A stretch of 64,000 bases of DNA from Alistipes sp. (GTDB taxonomy: Bacteria; Bacteroidota; Bacteroidia; Bacteroidales; Rikenellaceae), in the NCBI GenBank assembly GCA_029059935.1, contig JAIDUZ010000079.1:1-64000 (forward strand), given 5' to 3'. The notes under the pieces are model-generated. The model was not told the origin of the DNA. It was given only the letters and a program-made list of their open reading frames with translations, and made no database searches. Within the stretch, counting starts at the first letter, position 1, and each line of letters opens with the position of its first letter. A program made the position numbers and the translations under genes. Shown here piece after piece: positions 20,224 to 30,126 of the stretch.

Positions 20224-21354
20224 ATGAAATTCACGCTCGAACATAAGGACCCCGCTTCGCAGGCGCGGGCCGGTCTGCTGGAGACCGACCACGGTCCCGT
20301 CCGCACCCCCATTTTCATGCCTGTGGGTACGGCCGCCACGGTCAAGGGTCTCTTCCACCGCGATGTGCGCGACGAGGCCCGGGCGCAAATCATCCTGGCC
20401 AACACCTACCATCTCTACCTGCGGCCCGGCATGCCCATCATCGAGCAGGCCGGCGGCGTCCACCGTTTCTCCACCTGGGAGGGTCCCATGCTCACCGACA
20501 GCGGCGGCTTCCAGGTCTTTTCGCTCGCCGCCTGCCGCAAGCTCAAGGAGGAGGGGTGCCACTTCCGGTCGCACATCGACGGTTCGAAGCACCTCTTCAC
20601 GCCCGAAAGCGTCATCGACACCGAGCGCACCATCGGCGCCGACATCATGATGGCTTTCGACGAGTGCCCGCCCGGCGACGCTCCGCGCGACTACGCCGCC
20701 AAGTCGCTCGATCTCACCGAGCGGTGGCTCGGCCGCTGTTTCGAGCGCTATGCGCAGACGGCGCCCAAATACGGCCACTACCAGGCCCTCTTCCCCATCG
20801 TTCAGGGGTGCACCTATCCCGACCTCCGGGCCCGGGCTGCCGAGAACGTCCTGCAGTACAATGCCGACGGTTACGCCATCGGCGGTCTGGCCGTCGGCGA
20901 GCCCACCGAGACCATGTACGAGATGATCGAGGTCGTCAACGCCATCCTCCCGCACGACCGGCCCCGCTACCTGATGGGCGTCGGCACGCCGGTCAACATA
21001 CTGGAAGGCATCGCCCGCGGCGTCGACATGTTCGACTGCGTCATGCCCACGCGCAACGGCCGCAACGGCCAGCTCTTCACGGCCGAGGGCATCATCAACA
21101 TCCGCAACAAGAAGTGGGAGAGCGACTTCTCGCCCGTCGACCCCCAGGGCACGGCGTTCGTCGACACGCTCTACTCCAAGGCCTACCTTCACCACCTCTG
21201 CGTCTGCGGCGAGATGCTGGCGGCCGAAATCGCGTCGCTGCACAACATCGCTTTCTACCTCCGCCTGGCGGGCATGGCCCGCGAGCACATCATCGCCGGC
21301 GATTTCCGCGAGTGGAAGGAGGCGACGGTCCCCAAACTCCAACGCAGACTCTGA
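20224..21354 (+). CDS. tgt: tRNA-guanine transglycosylase
   Basis: TPIFMPVGTAATVKGL, LANTYHLYLRPG, MLTDSGGFQVFSLA, HHLCVCGEMLAAEIASLHNI. Confidence 0.95.
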   Translation: MKFTLEHKDPASQARAGLLETDHGPVRTPIFMPVGTAATVKGLFHRDVRDEARAQIILANTYHLYLRPGMPIIEQAGGVHRFSTWEGPMLTDSGGFQVFSLAACRKLKEEGCHFRSHIDGSKHLFTPESVIDTERTIGADIMMAFDECPPGDAPRDYAAKSLDLTERWLGRCFERYAQTAPKYGHYQALFPIVQGCTYPDLRARAAENVLQYNADGYAIGGLAVGEPTETMYEMIEVVNAILPHDRPRYLMGVGTPVNILEGIARGVDMFDCVMPTRNGRNGQLFTAEGIINIRNKKWESDFSPVDPQGTAFVDTLYSKAYLHHLCVCGEMLAAEIASLHNIAFYLRLAGMAREHIIAGDFREWKEATVPKLQRRL

Positions 21355-21359
21355 TTCCG

Positions 21360-22472
21360 ATGCGCGATATGAAACTCCGATTCCCGGGATTCAGGATTCT
21401 CGACCGTTACATTCTGGCCAAGTTCCTCTCCACCTACTTCTTCGCCATTGCCATGATTATCGTCGTGGTCGTGTTGTTCGACTACGTGGAGAAAATCGAC
21501 GACTTCACCGAGCTGCACGCTCCGCTGCGCAAGGTGATTTTCGATTACTACCTCAACTTCATCCCCTTCTTCATCAACCAGTTCAGCGGCCTCTTCACTT
21601 TCATCGCCTGCATCTTCTTCACCTCGAAGATGGCCTACCAGACCGAGATCGTGGCCATGCTTTCGGGCGGCATGTCGTTCCGCAGGCTCATGTGGCCCTA
21701 CTTCCTCGGCGCTTTGATTATCGGCGGGCTGTCGCTCACGCTCAACCTGTGGCTGATTCCCCTGTCGCAGCGCAAAATCGTGGCTTTCGAGTCGCAGTAC
21801 ATCAAGCGCAAGCAGAATACGCAGTACGACCGCCACATCTACCGGCAGATCGAGCCCGGCACCTTCGCCTACATCCGCGGTTACCGCGAGTCGGCGCAGC
21901 AGGCTTCGTTCTTCGTCCTCGAAGAGTACCGCGACGGGTCGCTGGTCCGGTCGCTGGAGGCCGCCGACATCAAGTTCAACCCCGAGACCAAGCGTTGGAC
22001 CGCCCCGCGCTATACCCGGCGCGAGTTCGATTCGCTGGGCGTCGAGACTTTCGGACAGTACCGCAACCTCGACACCCTCATCAACCTTGAGGTCGCCGAG
22101 TTGGGGCGTATCAATGCCCTCATCCAGACCATGAACATCTCCGAGCTGAACCGCTTCCTCGCCCAGCAGCGGGCCAAGGGCTCCGACGAGATCAACCTCA
22201 TCGAGGTCGAGCGGCACGCCCGCTACGCCTATCCGCTCTCCACCTTCATCCTCACGCTCATCGGCGTCTCGCTCTCGTCGCGCAAGGTGCGCGGCGGCAC
22301 GGGACTCCATATCGGCATCGGCACGGCGCTCTGTTTCTCCTACATCCTCTTCAACCGTTTCTTCGAGGAGTTCGCCAAGAGCGGGTCGCTGCCTCCGTGG
22401 CTGGCCGTGTGGCTGCCCAACATCATCTATCTGTTCATCGCGGTCTACCTCTACCGGAAGGCCCCCAAATAA
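21360..22472 (+). CDS. LptF/LptG-family permease
   Basis: FRILDRYILAKFLSTYFFAIAMIIVVVVLFDYVEKIDDF; adjacent to tgt. Confidence 0.9.
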   Translation: MRDMKLRFPGFRILDRYILAKFLSTYFFAIAMIIVVVVLFDYVEKIDDFTELHAPLRKVIFDYYLNFIPFFINQFSGLFTFIACIFFTSKMAYQTEIVAMLSGGMSFRRLMWPYFLGALIIGGLSLTLNLWLIPLSQRKIVAFESQYIKRKQNTQYDRHIYRQIEPGTFAYIRGYRESAQQASFFVLEEYRDGSLVRSLEAADIKFNPETKRWTAPRYTRREFDSLGVETFGQYRNLDTLINLEVAELGRINALIQTMNISELNRFLAQQRAKGSDEINLIEVERHARYAYPLSTFILTLIGVSLSSRKVRGGTGLHIGIGTALCFSYILFNRFFEEFAKSGSLPPWLAVWLPNIIYLFIAVYLYRKAPK

Positions 22473-22481
22473 TCCGAAGCA

Positions 22482-23423
22482 ATGAAGAAAGCAGTGAAGC
22501 ATGCAGGGTTCCGGCTCGACCGGCTCCGCACTTACCCGTTGCTCTACCACCTCGTGCTCATCGCCACGGTCATCGTCTCCCTGGCCATCGTCGCCCACGT
22601 CGCCATGCAGATCGGTACACGCCACCACGCCCGGCGCACCGTGCCCGACTTCTCGGGTGTTTCGCTCGACGAGGCCCGGCGCCAGGCCGCCGCACGCGAC
22701 CTCAGGCTGCAGGTCAACGATTCGTTGTTCGTGCCCGCCTACCAGGGCGGCATCGTCCTCGAACAGCTGCCCAAAGGGGGCGTCGAGGTCAAGCCCGGAC
22801 GCACGGTCTACGTCACCATCAATTCGTTCCGGCAGAAGATGGCCCCCGTGCCCTACGTCGCCCACCGGTCGCTGCGCCAGGCCAAGAACATGCTCGAAAT
22901 CGCAGGGTTCGAAATCTCGCAGCTGGTCTACCGTTCCGACATGGCCACCAACTACGTCCTCGAACAGTTCGTCGGCGACCGGCAGATTACCTCCTCCACC
23001 CGTATCGAGGCCGAAATGGGTTCGGGCGTCAAGCTGTACGTCGGCGTCCAGCCGGGCCACGGCACCACCGTCGTCCCGCAGGTCATCGGCCTCCCGCTTA
23101 AGGAGGCCAAGAGCCGCCTCTGGGAGTCGGGGCTCAACATCGGCAAGGTCGCTTTCGACAGCGGCATCGACCTCTTCACGCAGAAGGACGCCTTCGTCTA
23201 CATGCAGAGTCCCATGGCCGAACGCCACGCCGTGTTGGGGGCCAAGGTCGACTTGCAGCTGACGCTCGACGCCAAGAAAATCGCCGCGCGCCGCACCGAG
23301 GCCGAGCGGTTGGCCGAGGAGGCGTTCCGCGAACGCCAGCAGTCGGTATCGGACGATGCCGCCGGCTCCGATACTCCGCCGGCTTCCGCCCGTCACGACA
23401 ACGACCCCGGTTTCTTCGATTGA
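22482..23423 (+). CDS. PASTA-domain membrane protein
   Basis: One N-terminal TM; repeated VPDFSGVSLDEARRQA / VPQVIGLPLKEAKSRL. Confidence 0.87.
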   Translation: MKKAVKHAGFRLDRLRTYPLLYHLVLIATVIVSLAIVAHVAMQIGTRHHARRTVPDFSGVSLDEARRQAAARDLRLQVNDSLFVPAYQGGIVLEQLPKGGVEVKPGRTVYVTINSFRQKMAPVPYVAHRSLRQAKNMLEIAGFEISQLVYRSDMATNYVLEQFVGDRQITSSTRIEAEMGSGVKLYVGVQPGHGTTVVPQVIGLPLKEAKSRLWESGLNIGKVAFDSGIDLFTQKDAFVYMQSPMAERHAVLGAKVDLQLTLDAKKIAARRTEAERLAEEAFRERQQSVSDDAAGSDTPPASARHDNDPGFFD

Positions 23424-24499
23424 TGGACAGCTTGCACCATACCGGTTTTCCCGACGAGGAGTTCGTCGACGACTCCGCCTTCGCCGACGAGGAGGGCGAG
23501 GAGGGGGGGCTCTACGAGCACTTCTCCGTCGTGGCCGACAAGGGGCAGACCATGCTGCGGCTCGACAAGTTCCTCGTTGCGCGCATGGAGCATTGTTCGC
23601 GCAACCGCATCCAGGCGGCCGCCGACAGCGGCAACATCCTGGTCAACGGCACCCCCGCCAAGTCCAGCTACAAGGTCAAACCCCTCGACCGCATCCAAAT
23701 CGTGCTGCCTTATCCGCGCCGCGACAACGAGATACATCCCGAGGATATTCCTTTGGAGATTCCCTACGAGGACGACGACCTGCTGCTGGTCAACAAGCAG
23801 GCCGGCATGGTCGTCCACCCCGGTGTGGGCAACTGGTCCGGCACGTTGGTCAATGCTTTGGCTTTCCACCTCCGGGGCACCGAAATCGCCGACAGCGGCG
23901 CCATGCGCGCCGGACTCGTCCACCGCATCGACAAGGATACGTCGGGGCTCTTGGTCATCGCCAAGAACGAACAGACCCACGCACGGCTGGCCAAGCAGTT
24001 TTTCGACCACTCCATCTACCGGCGTTATGTCGCCTTGGTGTGGGGCGATTTTGCCGACGACGAGGGCACCATCACCGGCCACATCGGCCGCAGTCCCCGC
24101 GAGCGGCAGAAGATGTATGTCTTCGAAGACGGTTCCGACGGCAAACATGCCGTGACCCATTGGCGCGTGTTGAGGCGCTACGGCTACGTCACCCTCGTCG
24201 AATGCCGCCTCGAAACGGGCCGCACCCACCAGATACGCGTCCACATGGCCTGGCAGGGGCATCCGCTCTTCAACGACGCCCGCTACGGCGGCGACCGCAT
24301 CCTCAAAGGCACCACGTTCGCCAAGTACCGGCAGTTCATCGAGAATTGTTTCGCCGTCATGCCGCGGCACGCGCTCCATGCCCAGTCGCTCGGCTTCGTC
24401 CACCCGTCGACGCACGCCGAGGTCCGCTTCGAGAGCGACTTGCCCGACGACTTCCGCGCCCTGCTGGCCAAGTGGGACAGCTATAAAATTGAAAGTTGA
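23420..24499 (+). CDS. RluA-family pseudouridine synthase (RluD-like)
   Basis: S4-like domain; GLVHRIDKDTSGLLVIAKNE; ECRLETGRTHQIRVHMAWQGHPLFND. Confidence 0.93.
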   Translation: MMDSLHHTGFPDEEFVDDSAFADEEGEEGGLYEHFSVVADKGQTMLRLDKFLVARMEHCSRNRIQAAADSGNILVNGTPAKSSYKVKPLDRIQIVLPYPRRDNEIHPEDIPLEIPYEDDDLLLVNKQAGMVVHPGVGNWSGTLVNALAFHLRGTEIADSGAMRAGLVHRIDKDTSGLLVIAKNEQTHARLAKQFFDHSIYRRYVALVWGDFADDEGTITGHIGRSPRERQKMYVFEDGSDGKHAVTHWRVLRRYGYVTLVECRLETGRTHQIRVHMAWQGHPLFNDARYGGDRILKGTTFAKYRQFIENCFAVMPRHALHAQSLGFVHPSTHAEVRFESDLPDDFRALLAKWDSYKIES

Positions 24500-24510
24500 A
24501 AGGTGAAAAT

Positions 24511-24640
24511 TGAAAAGTATCCCGAAGGTGACGTTTCAACACCAATGTAGACTCCTGTCATTCTGAGGAGCCGGCCGGCGACGAAGAATCTGTCCGGACA
24601 AAACGTTCAAATTCTTGCACCTTTTCTCGCCTCGGTATAG
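24511..24640 (+). repeat. 130-bp inverted repeat, left arm
   Basis: Near-identical (about 2 mismatches by eye) to reverse complement of 26107-26236. Confidence 0.9.
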
Positions 24641-24784
24641 CTCAAGCAAGCTTGGCTCTGAGCTCGGCTTGCCGAAAACGTTCATCAGCGGGCACCTGTT
24701 CTCGCCTCGGCATAGCCCGAACAAGTTCGGCTCAGCGCTCAGTTTACTTTTCACCTTTAACCTTTCACTTTTAACTTCAAGTAA

Positions 24785-25405
24785 ATGGATTCGATTCTCA
24801 AATACTTTCCCGACCTCACTCCCGTGCAGCAGCAGCGGTTCGCCGCTCTGTGGGACCTCTACGCCGACTGGAACGCCAAAATCAACGTCGTCTCGCGCAA
24901 GGATTTCGATCAGCTCTACCTGCGCCACGTCCTCCATTCGCTGGCTATCGCCAAGGTGTGCAGCTTCGGGCCCGGCGCCCGGGTGCTCGATGTCGGGTGC
25001 GGCGGCGGGTTCCCCTCCGTACCCTTGGCCATCCTCTTCCCCGAGACGCATTTTACCGCCGTTGATTCCATCCGCAAGAAGATTTCCGTCGTCGAGGGTG
25101 TCTCCGCCGGGCTCGGGCTGACCAATCTCACCCCTCTTTGTGCACGCGTCGAGTCGCTCTCCGAGCGCTTCGATTACGTCGTCTCGCGCGCCGTCACCGC
25201 CATGCCCGAGTTCGTCGGGTGGGTGTGGGGCAAAATAGAAAAAGGGCAGCGGGGTTCGCTGCCCAACGGCATCCTCTATCTCAAAGGGGGCGATCTGGCC
25301 GAGGAACTGGCCCTCACACGCCGGCGCTGGACCCTCTACGACATCTCCCGCTTCTTCGACGAGGAGTTCTTCGAGACCAAGAAAGTAGTCTACACTTCGA
25401 AGTGA
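24785..25405 (+). CDS. rsmG: 16S rRNA (guanine527-N7)-methyltransferase
   Basis: WNAKINVVSRKDFDQLYLRHVLHSL; VLDVGCGGGFPSVPLAILFP; VVSRAVTAMPEFVGW. Confidence 0.93.
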   Translation: MDSILKYFPDLTPVQQQRFAALWDLYADWNAKINVVSRKDFDQLYLRHVLHSLAIAKVCSFGPGARVLDVGCGGGFPSVPLAILFPETHFTAVDSIRKKISVVEGVSAGLGLTNLTPLCARVESLSERFDYVVSRAVTAMPEFVGWVWGKIEKGQRGSLPNGILYLKGGDLAEELALTRRRWTLYDISRFFDEEFFETKKVVYTSK

Positions 25406-25582
25406 AAAGTTAAAGGTGAAAGGTTAAAGGTGAAAAGTAGAAGGTGAAAATATCGCGTAAGTATTCCCTTGCGGGCACCTGTTCTCGTCTCGGCATAGTC
25501 CGAACGAGTTCGGCTCAACTTATCGAAAACAGTTGTTTACTTTTCCCCTTTCACTTTTAACTTTTCCCCTTGTGTTCAATTC

Positions 25583-25987
25583 CTATCTTTTCAGAATTTT
25601 CCGTATCCCTTCCATCAGTTCGTCGGCCGGCGTGGCTCCTTGTATGCGGCCCAGCAGTTCGCCGTCGGTGTTGAATATCAGATAGAGGGGTATCGCTCCG
25701 TTTCCGTAGCGGTCCATCAGTTCGCGGCCCGTCTTCTGGTCGGTGTCGTATTTCGCCGCCACGAAGCGTTCCGCCATGAATTGGCCCACATCTTTGCGCG
25801 AGAATACCTGGCGCTCCATCATCCGGCACGGCGGGCACCACGAGGCATAGAGGTCGATGAAGACCAGCTTGCCTTCCTTGATTGCCATTTCGCGTACCGC
25901 GTCCGTCGATTTGGTCTCGAATTTCACTTGCGCCTCCGCTCCGGCGGCCGCCAGCACCATCGCCAGCATCAGCATCCATTTTTTCAT
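25583..25987 (-). CDS. Secreted thioredoxin-fold protein
   Basis: Signal peptide MKKWMLMLAMVLAAAGAEAQ; FIDLYASWCPPCRMMERQVF. Confidence 0.88.
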   Translation of the reverse strand: MKKWMLMLAMVLAAAGAEAQVKFETKSTDAVREMAIKEGKLVFIDLYASWCPPCRMMERQVFSRKDVGQFMAERFVAAKYDTDQKTGRELMDRYGNGAIPLYLIFNTDGELLGRIQGATPADELMEGIRKILKR

Positions 25988-26106
25988 ATCGGTCTTGTTT
26001 TCGATTCGTTCGGGTCGTTGCAATTTCCGCACCTTTCCGCAAAGTGAAAGGTTAAAGGTGAAAAGTGAACAACCGTTTTCGATAAGTTGAGCCGAACTCG
26101 TTCGGA

Positions 26107-26236
26107 CTATGCCGAGGCGAGAAAAGGTGCAAGAATTTGAACGTTTTGTCCGGACAGATTCTTCGTCGCCTGCCGGCTCCTCAGAATGACAGGAGTCTAC
26201 ATTGGTGTTGAAACGTCACCTTCGGGATACTTTTCA
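26107..26236 (-). repeat. 130-bp inverted repeat, right arm
   Basis: Reverse complement of 24511-24640. Confidence 0.9.
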
Positions 26237-26240
26237 CCTT

Positions 26241-27275
26241 TTACTTTTCCCTTTTCACCTCTTCCGAAGTGCTCAGCAGGCCGCAGGCCGCCTGTATGTC
26301 TTCGCCGCGCGAGGCGCGTATCGTTGTCTGTATGCCGCGGGCCGTCAGGGCGTCGCGGAAGCGGACCATCGCCGCTTCGTCGGGCGAATAATAGGGCGAG
26401 CCGGGTATCTTGTGGAAGCGGATCAGGTTGATGCGGCACCTGATGCCGTCCAGCAGGCGGCACAGCCCGCGTATGTGGCGCGGCGTGTCGTTCAAACCGC
26501 TCAGCACGATGTATTCGAACGATACCCTCCGCTGGTGCGTGAAGTCGTATTCGCGCAGGATGTCCGCCACTTCGGCGATGGGCCAGGCCCGTTCCACCGG
26601 CATGATTTCTGCGCGTTCGTCGCCGAAAGGGTTGTGCAGACTCACCGCCAGGTGCACTTTCGAGGTTTCCAGGAAGCGGCGCAGCTGCGGCACCACCCCC
26701 GAGGTCGAGAGCGTCACGCGCGTCGGCGACCAGCCGTAGCCCCACGGCGCCGTGATGATTTCCAGCGCCCGCAACACTTCGTCCGTGTTGTCCAGCGGTT
26801 CGCCCATGCCCATGAACACCAGGTTCGTCAGCCGCTCGCGTTCGGGCAGCGATACGATTTGATTCAGTATCTCGGCCGCCGACAGCGAGTGTTGCAGCCC
26901 CTGACGCCCCGTCGCACAGAAGCGGCAGCCCATGCGGCACCCGGCCTGCGACGAGATGCAGAGCGTCGCCCGGTCGCCGTCCGGAATGTAGGCCGATTCG
27001 ACGTAGGCTCCCCGGTCCGTGCGGAACAGGTATTTCTTCGTCCCGTCGGCCGATTCCCATACCCGCTCCGGGGCTCGCAGCGCCGGCTCCGTGCGCGCCG
27101 CCAGCGCCGCCCGGTGCGCAGACGATATGTCGCTCATCTTCAGCGGGTCTTCTTCGTGCCGCACGTAGAGCCAGCGCGCCAGTTGTTTCGCGGCGAAACG
27201 GGGCATCCCCAGTTCGTCGCACAGGGCGCCCAGTTCGTCGGGCGTACGGCCGTAGAGGTGTTCCTTGTGTGCCAT
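26241..27275 (-). CDS. rlmN: 23S rRNA/tRNA (adenine-C2)-methyltransferase
   Basis: CISSQAGCRMGCRFCATGRQGLQHSLSAAEILNQ; FMGMGEPLDN; SLHNPFGDERAEIMPVE. Confidence 0.94.
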   Translation of the reverse strand: MAHKEHLYGRTPDELGALCDELGMPRFAAKQLARWLYVRHEEDPLKMSDISSAHRAALAARTEPALRAPERVWESADGTKKYLFRTDRGAYVESAYIPDGDRATLCISSQAGCRMGCRFCATGRQGLQHSLSAAEILNQIVSLPERERLTNLVFMGMGEPLDNTDEVLRALEIITAPWGYGWSPTRVTLSTSGVVPQLRRFLETSKVHLAVSLHNPFGDERAEIMPVERAWPIAEVADILREYDFTHQRRVSFEYIVLSGLNDTPRHIRGLCRLLDGIRCRINLIRFHKIPGSPYYSPDEAAMVRFRDALTARGIQTTIRASRGEDIQAACGLLSTSEEVKREK

Positions 27276-27434
27276 TCGTCGGTCGGGAAAATCGCGTTGT
27301 CTTCGCAAAAGTAGGCAAAAAACGAATATTTTTTCTGCGCGGCGGTTCGTTTTTGAAAATTTATCCATATATTTGTGGTGTAGTGCGCCTCTGCGGTGCA
27401 TCGCCGACCGACAAACGACTAAAACAATTCATAG

Positions 27435-28118
27435 ATGGAAATCAAAAAATCGCCCAAGGCAGACCTCCGGAACAAGCGGGGTCTTTTGCTCGAAATCGGC
27501 CTTGTCGTCTCGCTGTTACTGGTAATCGTGGCTTTCGCCTATACGCCGAAAGAGCACCGCATCGAACAGATCGACACCGGCGCCGCCATCGTCGAGGAAC
27601 AGATCGTCGAGATCACGCGTCAGGACCAGAAGCCGCCCGAGCCTCCCAAGAAGGTCGAGGTGAAGGTCATCGCCGACCTCCTGGAGGTCGTGACCAACGA
27701 CACCAAAATCGCCACGGACTTCAACTTCTCGGAGTTCGACGAGGACACCGAGATTCTCCAGCAGGTCGAGGTCAAGGAGGAGGAGGTCGTCGACGACCAG
27801 CCTTTCCTCATCGTCGAGACCATGCCCAAATTCCAGGGCGGCGACCTCAATACGTTCCGCAAGTGGGTGCAGGACAACGTCAAGTTCCCGACCATCGCCC
27901 TCGAAAACGGTATCTCGGGCCGCGTGACCTTGTCGTTCGTCATCGAGAAGGACGGCCGTCTGACCAACATCCAGGTTCTGCAGACTCCCGACCGTTCGCT
28001 CTCCGAGGAGGCCGTCCGCGTGCTCAACAAGTCGCCCAAGTGGACCCCCGGCAAGCAGCGCAACCAGGTGGTGCGCGTGAAGTATACCCTGCCGGTGGAG
28101 TTCCGCATGCAGCAGTAG
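27435..28118 (+). CDS. Energy transducer TonB
   Basis: N-terminal TM; EQIVEITRQDQKPPEPPKK; C-terminal GRVTLSFVIEKDGRLTNIQVLQTPDRSLSEEAVRVLNKSPKWTPGKQRNQVVRVKYTLPVEF. Confidence 0.92.
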   Translation: MEIKKSPKADLRNKRGLLLEIGLVVSLLLVIVAFAYTPKEHRIEQIDTGAAIVEEQIVEITRQDQKPPEPPKKVEVKVIADLLEVVTNDTKIATDFNFSEFDEDTEILQQVEVKEEEVVDDQPFLIVETMPKFQGGDLNTFRKWVQDNVKFPTIALENGISGRVTLSFVIEKDGRLTNIQVLQTPDRSLSEEAVRVLNKSPKWTPGKQRNQVVRVKYTLPVEFRMQQ

Positions 28119-28138
28119 GGTGTGCATCCCGATCCATG

Positions 28139-28169
28139 AAGGGTATCTTGCTTTCGGGCGGATACCCTT
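28139..28169. terminator. Terminator-like hairpin after tonB
   Basis: AAGGGTATC...GATACCCTT followed by ATTTAT. Confidence 0.65.
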
Positions 28170-28237
28170 ATTTATGATGGGTCGGTGCCTTTCGCCCCCT
28201 GCGCCCGAGTTTCCCACCGTTCAAACCCGTCATCATC

Positions 28238-29449
28238 TTGGAAGAGAACAGACATACGAATCCCGATTCCTCCACCCCCGAGCTTCTGCGCGCCGTGTTG
28301 GTCGCCGTCGTCCGCGACGGACAGGAGCCCCGCCAGACCGAGGAGTTCCTCGATGAGCTGGAGTTTCTGGCCGAAACCGCCGACATCCGTTCCGTGCGGC
28401 GGTTCACGCAGCGCCTGCCCCAGCCGTCGTCGCGCATCTACGTAGGGCCCGGCAAGCTGGAGGAGATCGCCGCCTTTTGCAGCGACAACGCTATCGACGT
28501 CGCCATCTTCGACGACGAGCTCTCGCCGTCGCAGACCCGCAACATCGAGAAAGCCCTCCCGTGCCGCATCCTCGACCGTACGCGCCTCATCCTCGACATC
28601 TTCATGTCGCGCGCCCAGACCGCCTATGCCAAGACGCAGGTGCAGCTCGCCAACTACGAGTACATGCTGCCCCGTCTCTCGGGTCTCTGGACCCACCTTG
28701 AGCGGCAGCGCGGCGGAACCGGAACCCGCGGCGGCGCCGGCGAGCGCGAAATCGAGACCGACCGGCGCATCATCCGCAACCGCATCGCCAAGCTCAAGGA
28801 GGACCTCAAAAAGATCGACCGCCAGATGGCCGTGCAGCGTTCCAACCGCGGGCAGCTGGTGCGCGTCGCCCTCGTCGGCTATACCAACGTCGGCAAGTCC
28901 ACCCTGATGAACCTCATCTCCAAAAGCGAGGTCTTCGCCGAGAACAAGCTCTTCGCCACGCTCGACACCACGGTCCGCAAGGTCGTCTTCGACAACCTGC
29001 CGTTCCTCCTCTCCGACACCGTGGGTTTCATCCGCAAGCTCCCCACCGAGCTCATCGAGTCGTTCAAGTCTACGCTCGACGAGGTCCGCGAGGCCGACCT
29101 GCTGCTGCACGTCGTCGACATCTCGCATCCGCGCTTCGAGGAGCAGATCGCCGTGGTGAAGCAGACCTTGCAGGAGATAGGCGCCGGCAGCAAGCCCGTC
29201 TTCCTCGTCTTCAACAAGATCGACGCCTACACCTATGTCCGCAAGGACGACGACGACCTCACGCCCGCCACGCGCGAGAACCTCTCGCTCGACGACCTGC
29301 GCCGCAGCTGGATGGCACAGACCGAGTCGCCCTGCATCTTCCTCTCGGCACGTACGCGGGCCAACATCGAGAAGTTCCGTTCCGACCTCTACGGCATGGT
29401 CCGTGAGATACACGCCGGGCGCTACCCCTTCAACAACTTCCTCTACTGA
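28238..29449 (+). CDS. hflX: GTPase HflX
   Basis: VGPGKLEEI; GERGIETDRR-like GEREIETDRRIIRNRI; VGYTNVGKSTLMNLIS; LSDTVGFIRKLPTELIESFKSTL. Confidence 0.94.
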   Translation: MEENRHTNPDSSTPELLRAVLVAVVRDGQEPRQTEEFLDELEFLAETADIRSVRRFTQRLPQPSSRIYVGPGKLEEIAAFCSDNAIDVAIFDDELSPSQTRNIEKALPCRILDRTRLILDIFMSRAQTAYAKTQVQLANYEYMLPRLSGLWTHLERQRGGTGTRGGAGEREIETDRRIIRNRIAKLKEDLKKIDRQMAVQRSNRGQLVRVALVGYTNVGKSTLMNLISKSEVFAENKLFATLDTTVRKVVFDNLPFLLSDTVGFIRKLPTELIESFKSTLDEVREADLLLHVVDISHPRFEEQIAVVKQTLQEIGAGSKPVFLVFNKIDAYTYVRKDDDDLTPATRENLSLDDLRRSWMAQTESPCIFLSARTRANIEKFRSDLYGMVREIHAGRYPFNNFLY

Positions 29450-29469
29450 CACTCAAAATCCTTCTTCCC

Positions 29470-30126
29470 ATGGAACTGCACATCCTCAGCCAGCAGAACA
29501 CCGTCCTGAACAAGTTCATCGCCCAGATTCGCGACCGCTCCGTGCAGGGCGATTCGATGCGTTTCCGCCGCAACATGGAGCGCATCGGCGAAATCACGGC
29601 CTACGAGCTCTCCCGCGAGCTCAGCTATTCGCCCCGTACGGTCGAGACGCCCCTGGGCGAGGCCGTCGTCCAGTGCATCGACGACCGCATCGTCATCGCC
29701 ACCATCCTGCGGGCCGGGCTGCCGTTCCACCAGGGTTTCCTTAATTATTTCGACGATGCGCAGAACGCCTTCGTCTCCGCCTACCGCAAAAGCACCAAGG
29801 ACGGCAAGTTCACCGTCAAGGTCGAGTACATCTCCTGCGGCGACCTCGAAGGCAAGACCCTCCTGCTCGTCGACCCCATGTTGGCCACCGGTTCGTCGCT
29901 CGTCCTGGCTTACAACGCGTTGTGCGAGCGGGGCGGTACGCCGGCCCATACCCACGTCGCCGCCGTCATCGCCAGCGAGCAGGGCATTGACTACGTCATG
30001 AAGAACATGCCGCGGCAGTCCACTTCCGTGTGGGTCGCCGCCGTCGACGAGGAGCTCACGTCGCGTTCCTACATCGTGCCCGGCATCGGCGACGCCGGCG
30101 ACTTGGCCTACGGCGAGAAGATTTGA
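29470..30126 (+). CDS. upp: Uracil phosphoribosyltransferase
   Basis: ILRAGLPFHQGFLNYF; LLVDPMLATGSSLVLAYNAL; PGIGDAGDLAYG. Confidence 0.92.
   Translation: MELHILSQQNTVLNKFIAQIRDRSVQGDSMRFRRNMERIGEITAYELSRELSYSPRTVETPLGEAVVQCIDDRIVIATILRAGLPFHQGFLNYFDDAQNAFVSAYRKSTKDGKFTVKVEYISCGDLEGKTLLLVDPMLATGSSLVLAYNALCERGGTPAHTHVAAVIASEQGIDYVMKNMPRQSTSVWVAAVDEELTSRSYIVPGIGDAGDLAYGEKI

Noticed and set aside
21255-23396. 713-aa antisense ORF opposite the LptF/G-like and PASTA genes
   Set aside because: Shadow ORF with biased, low-complexity composition and no motifs.
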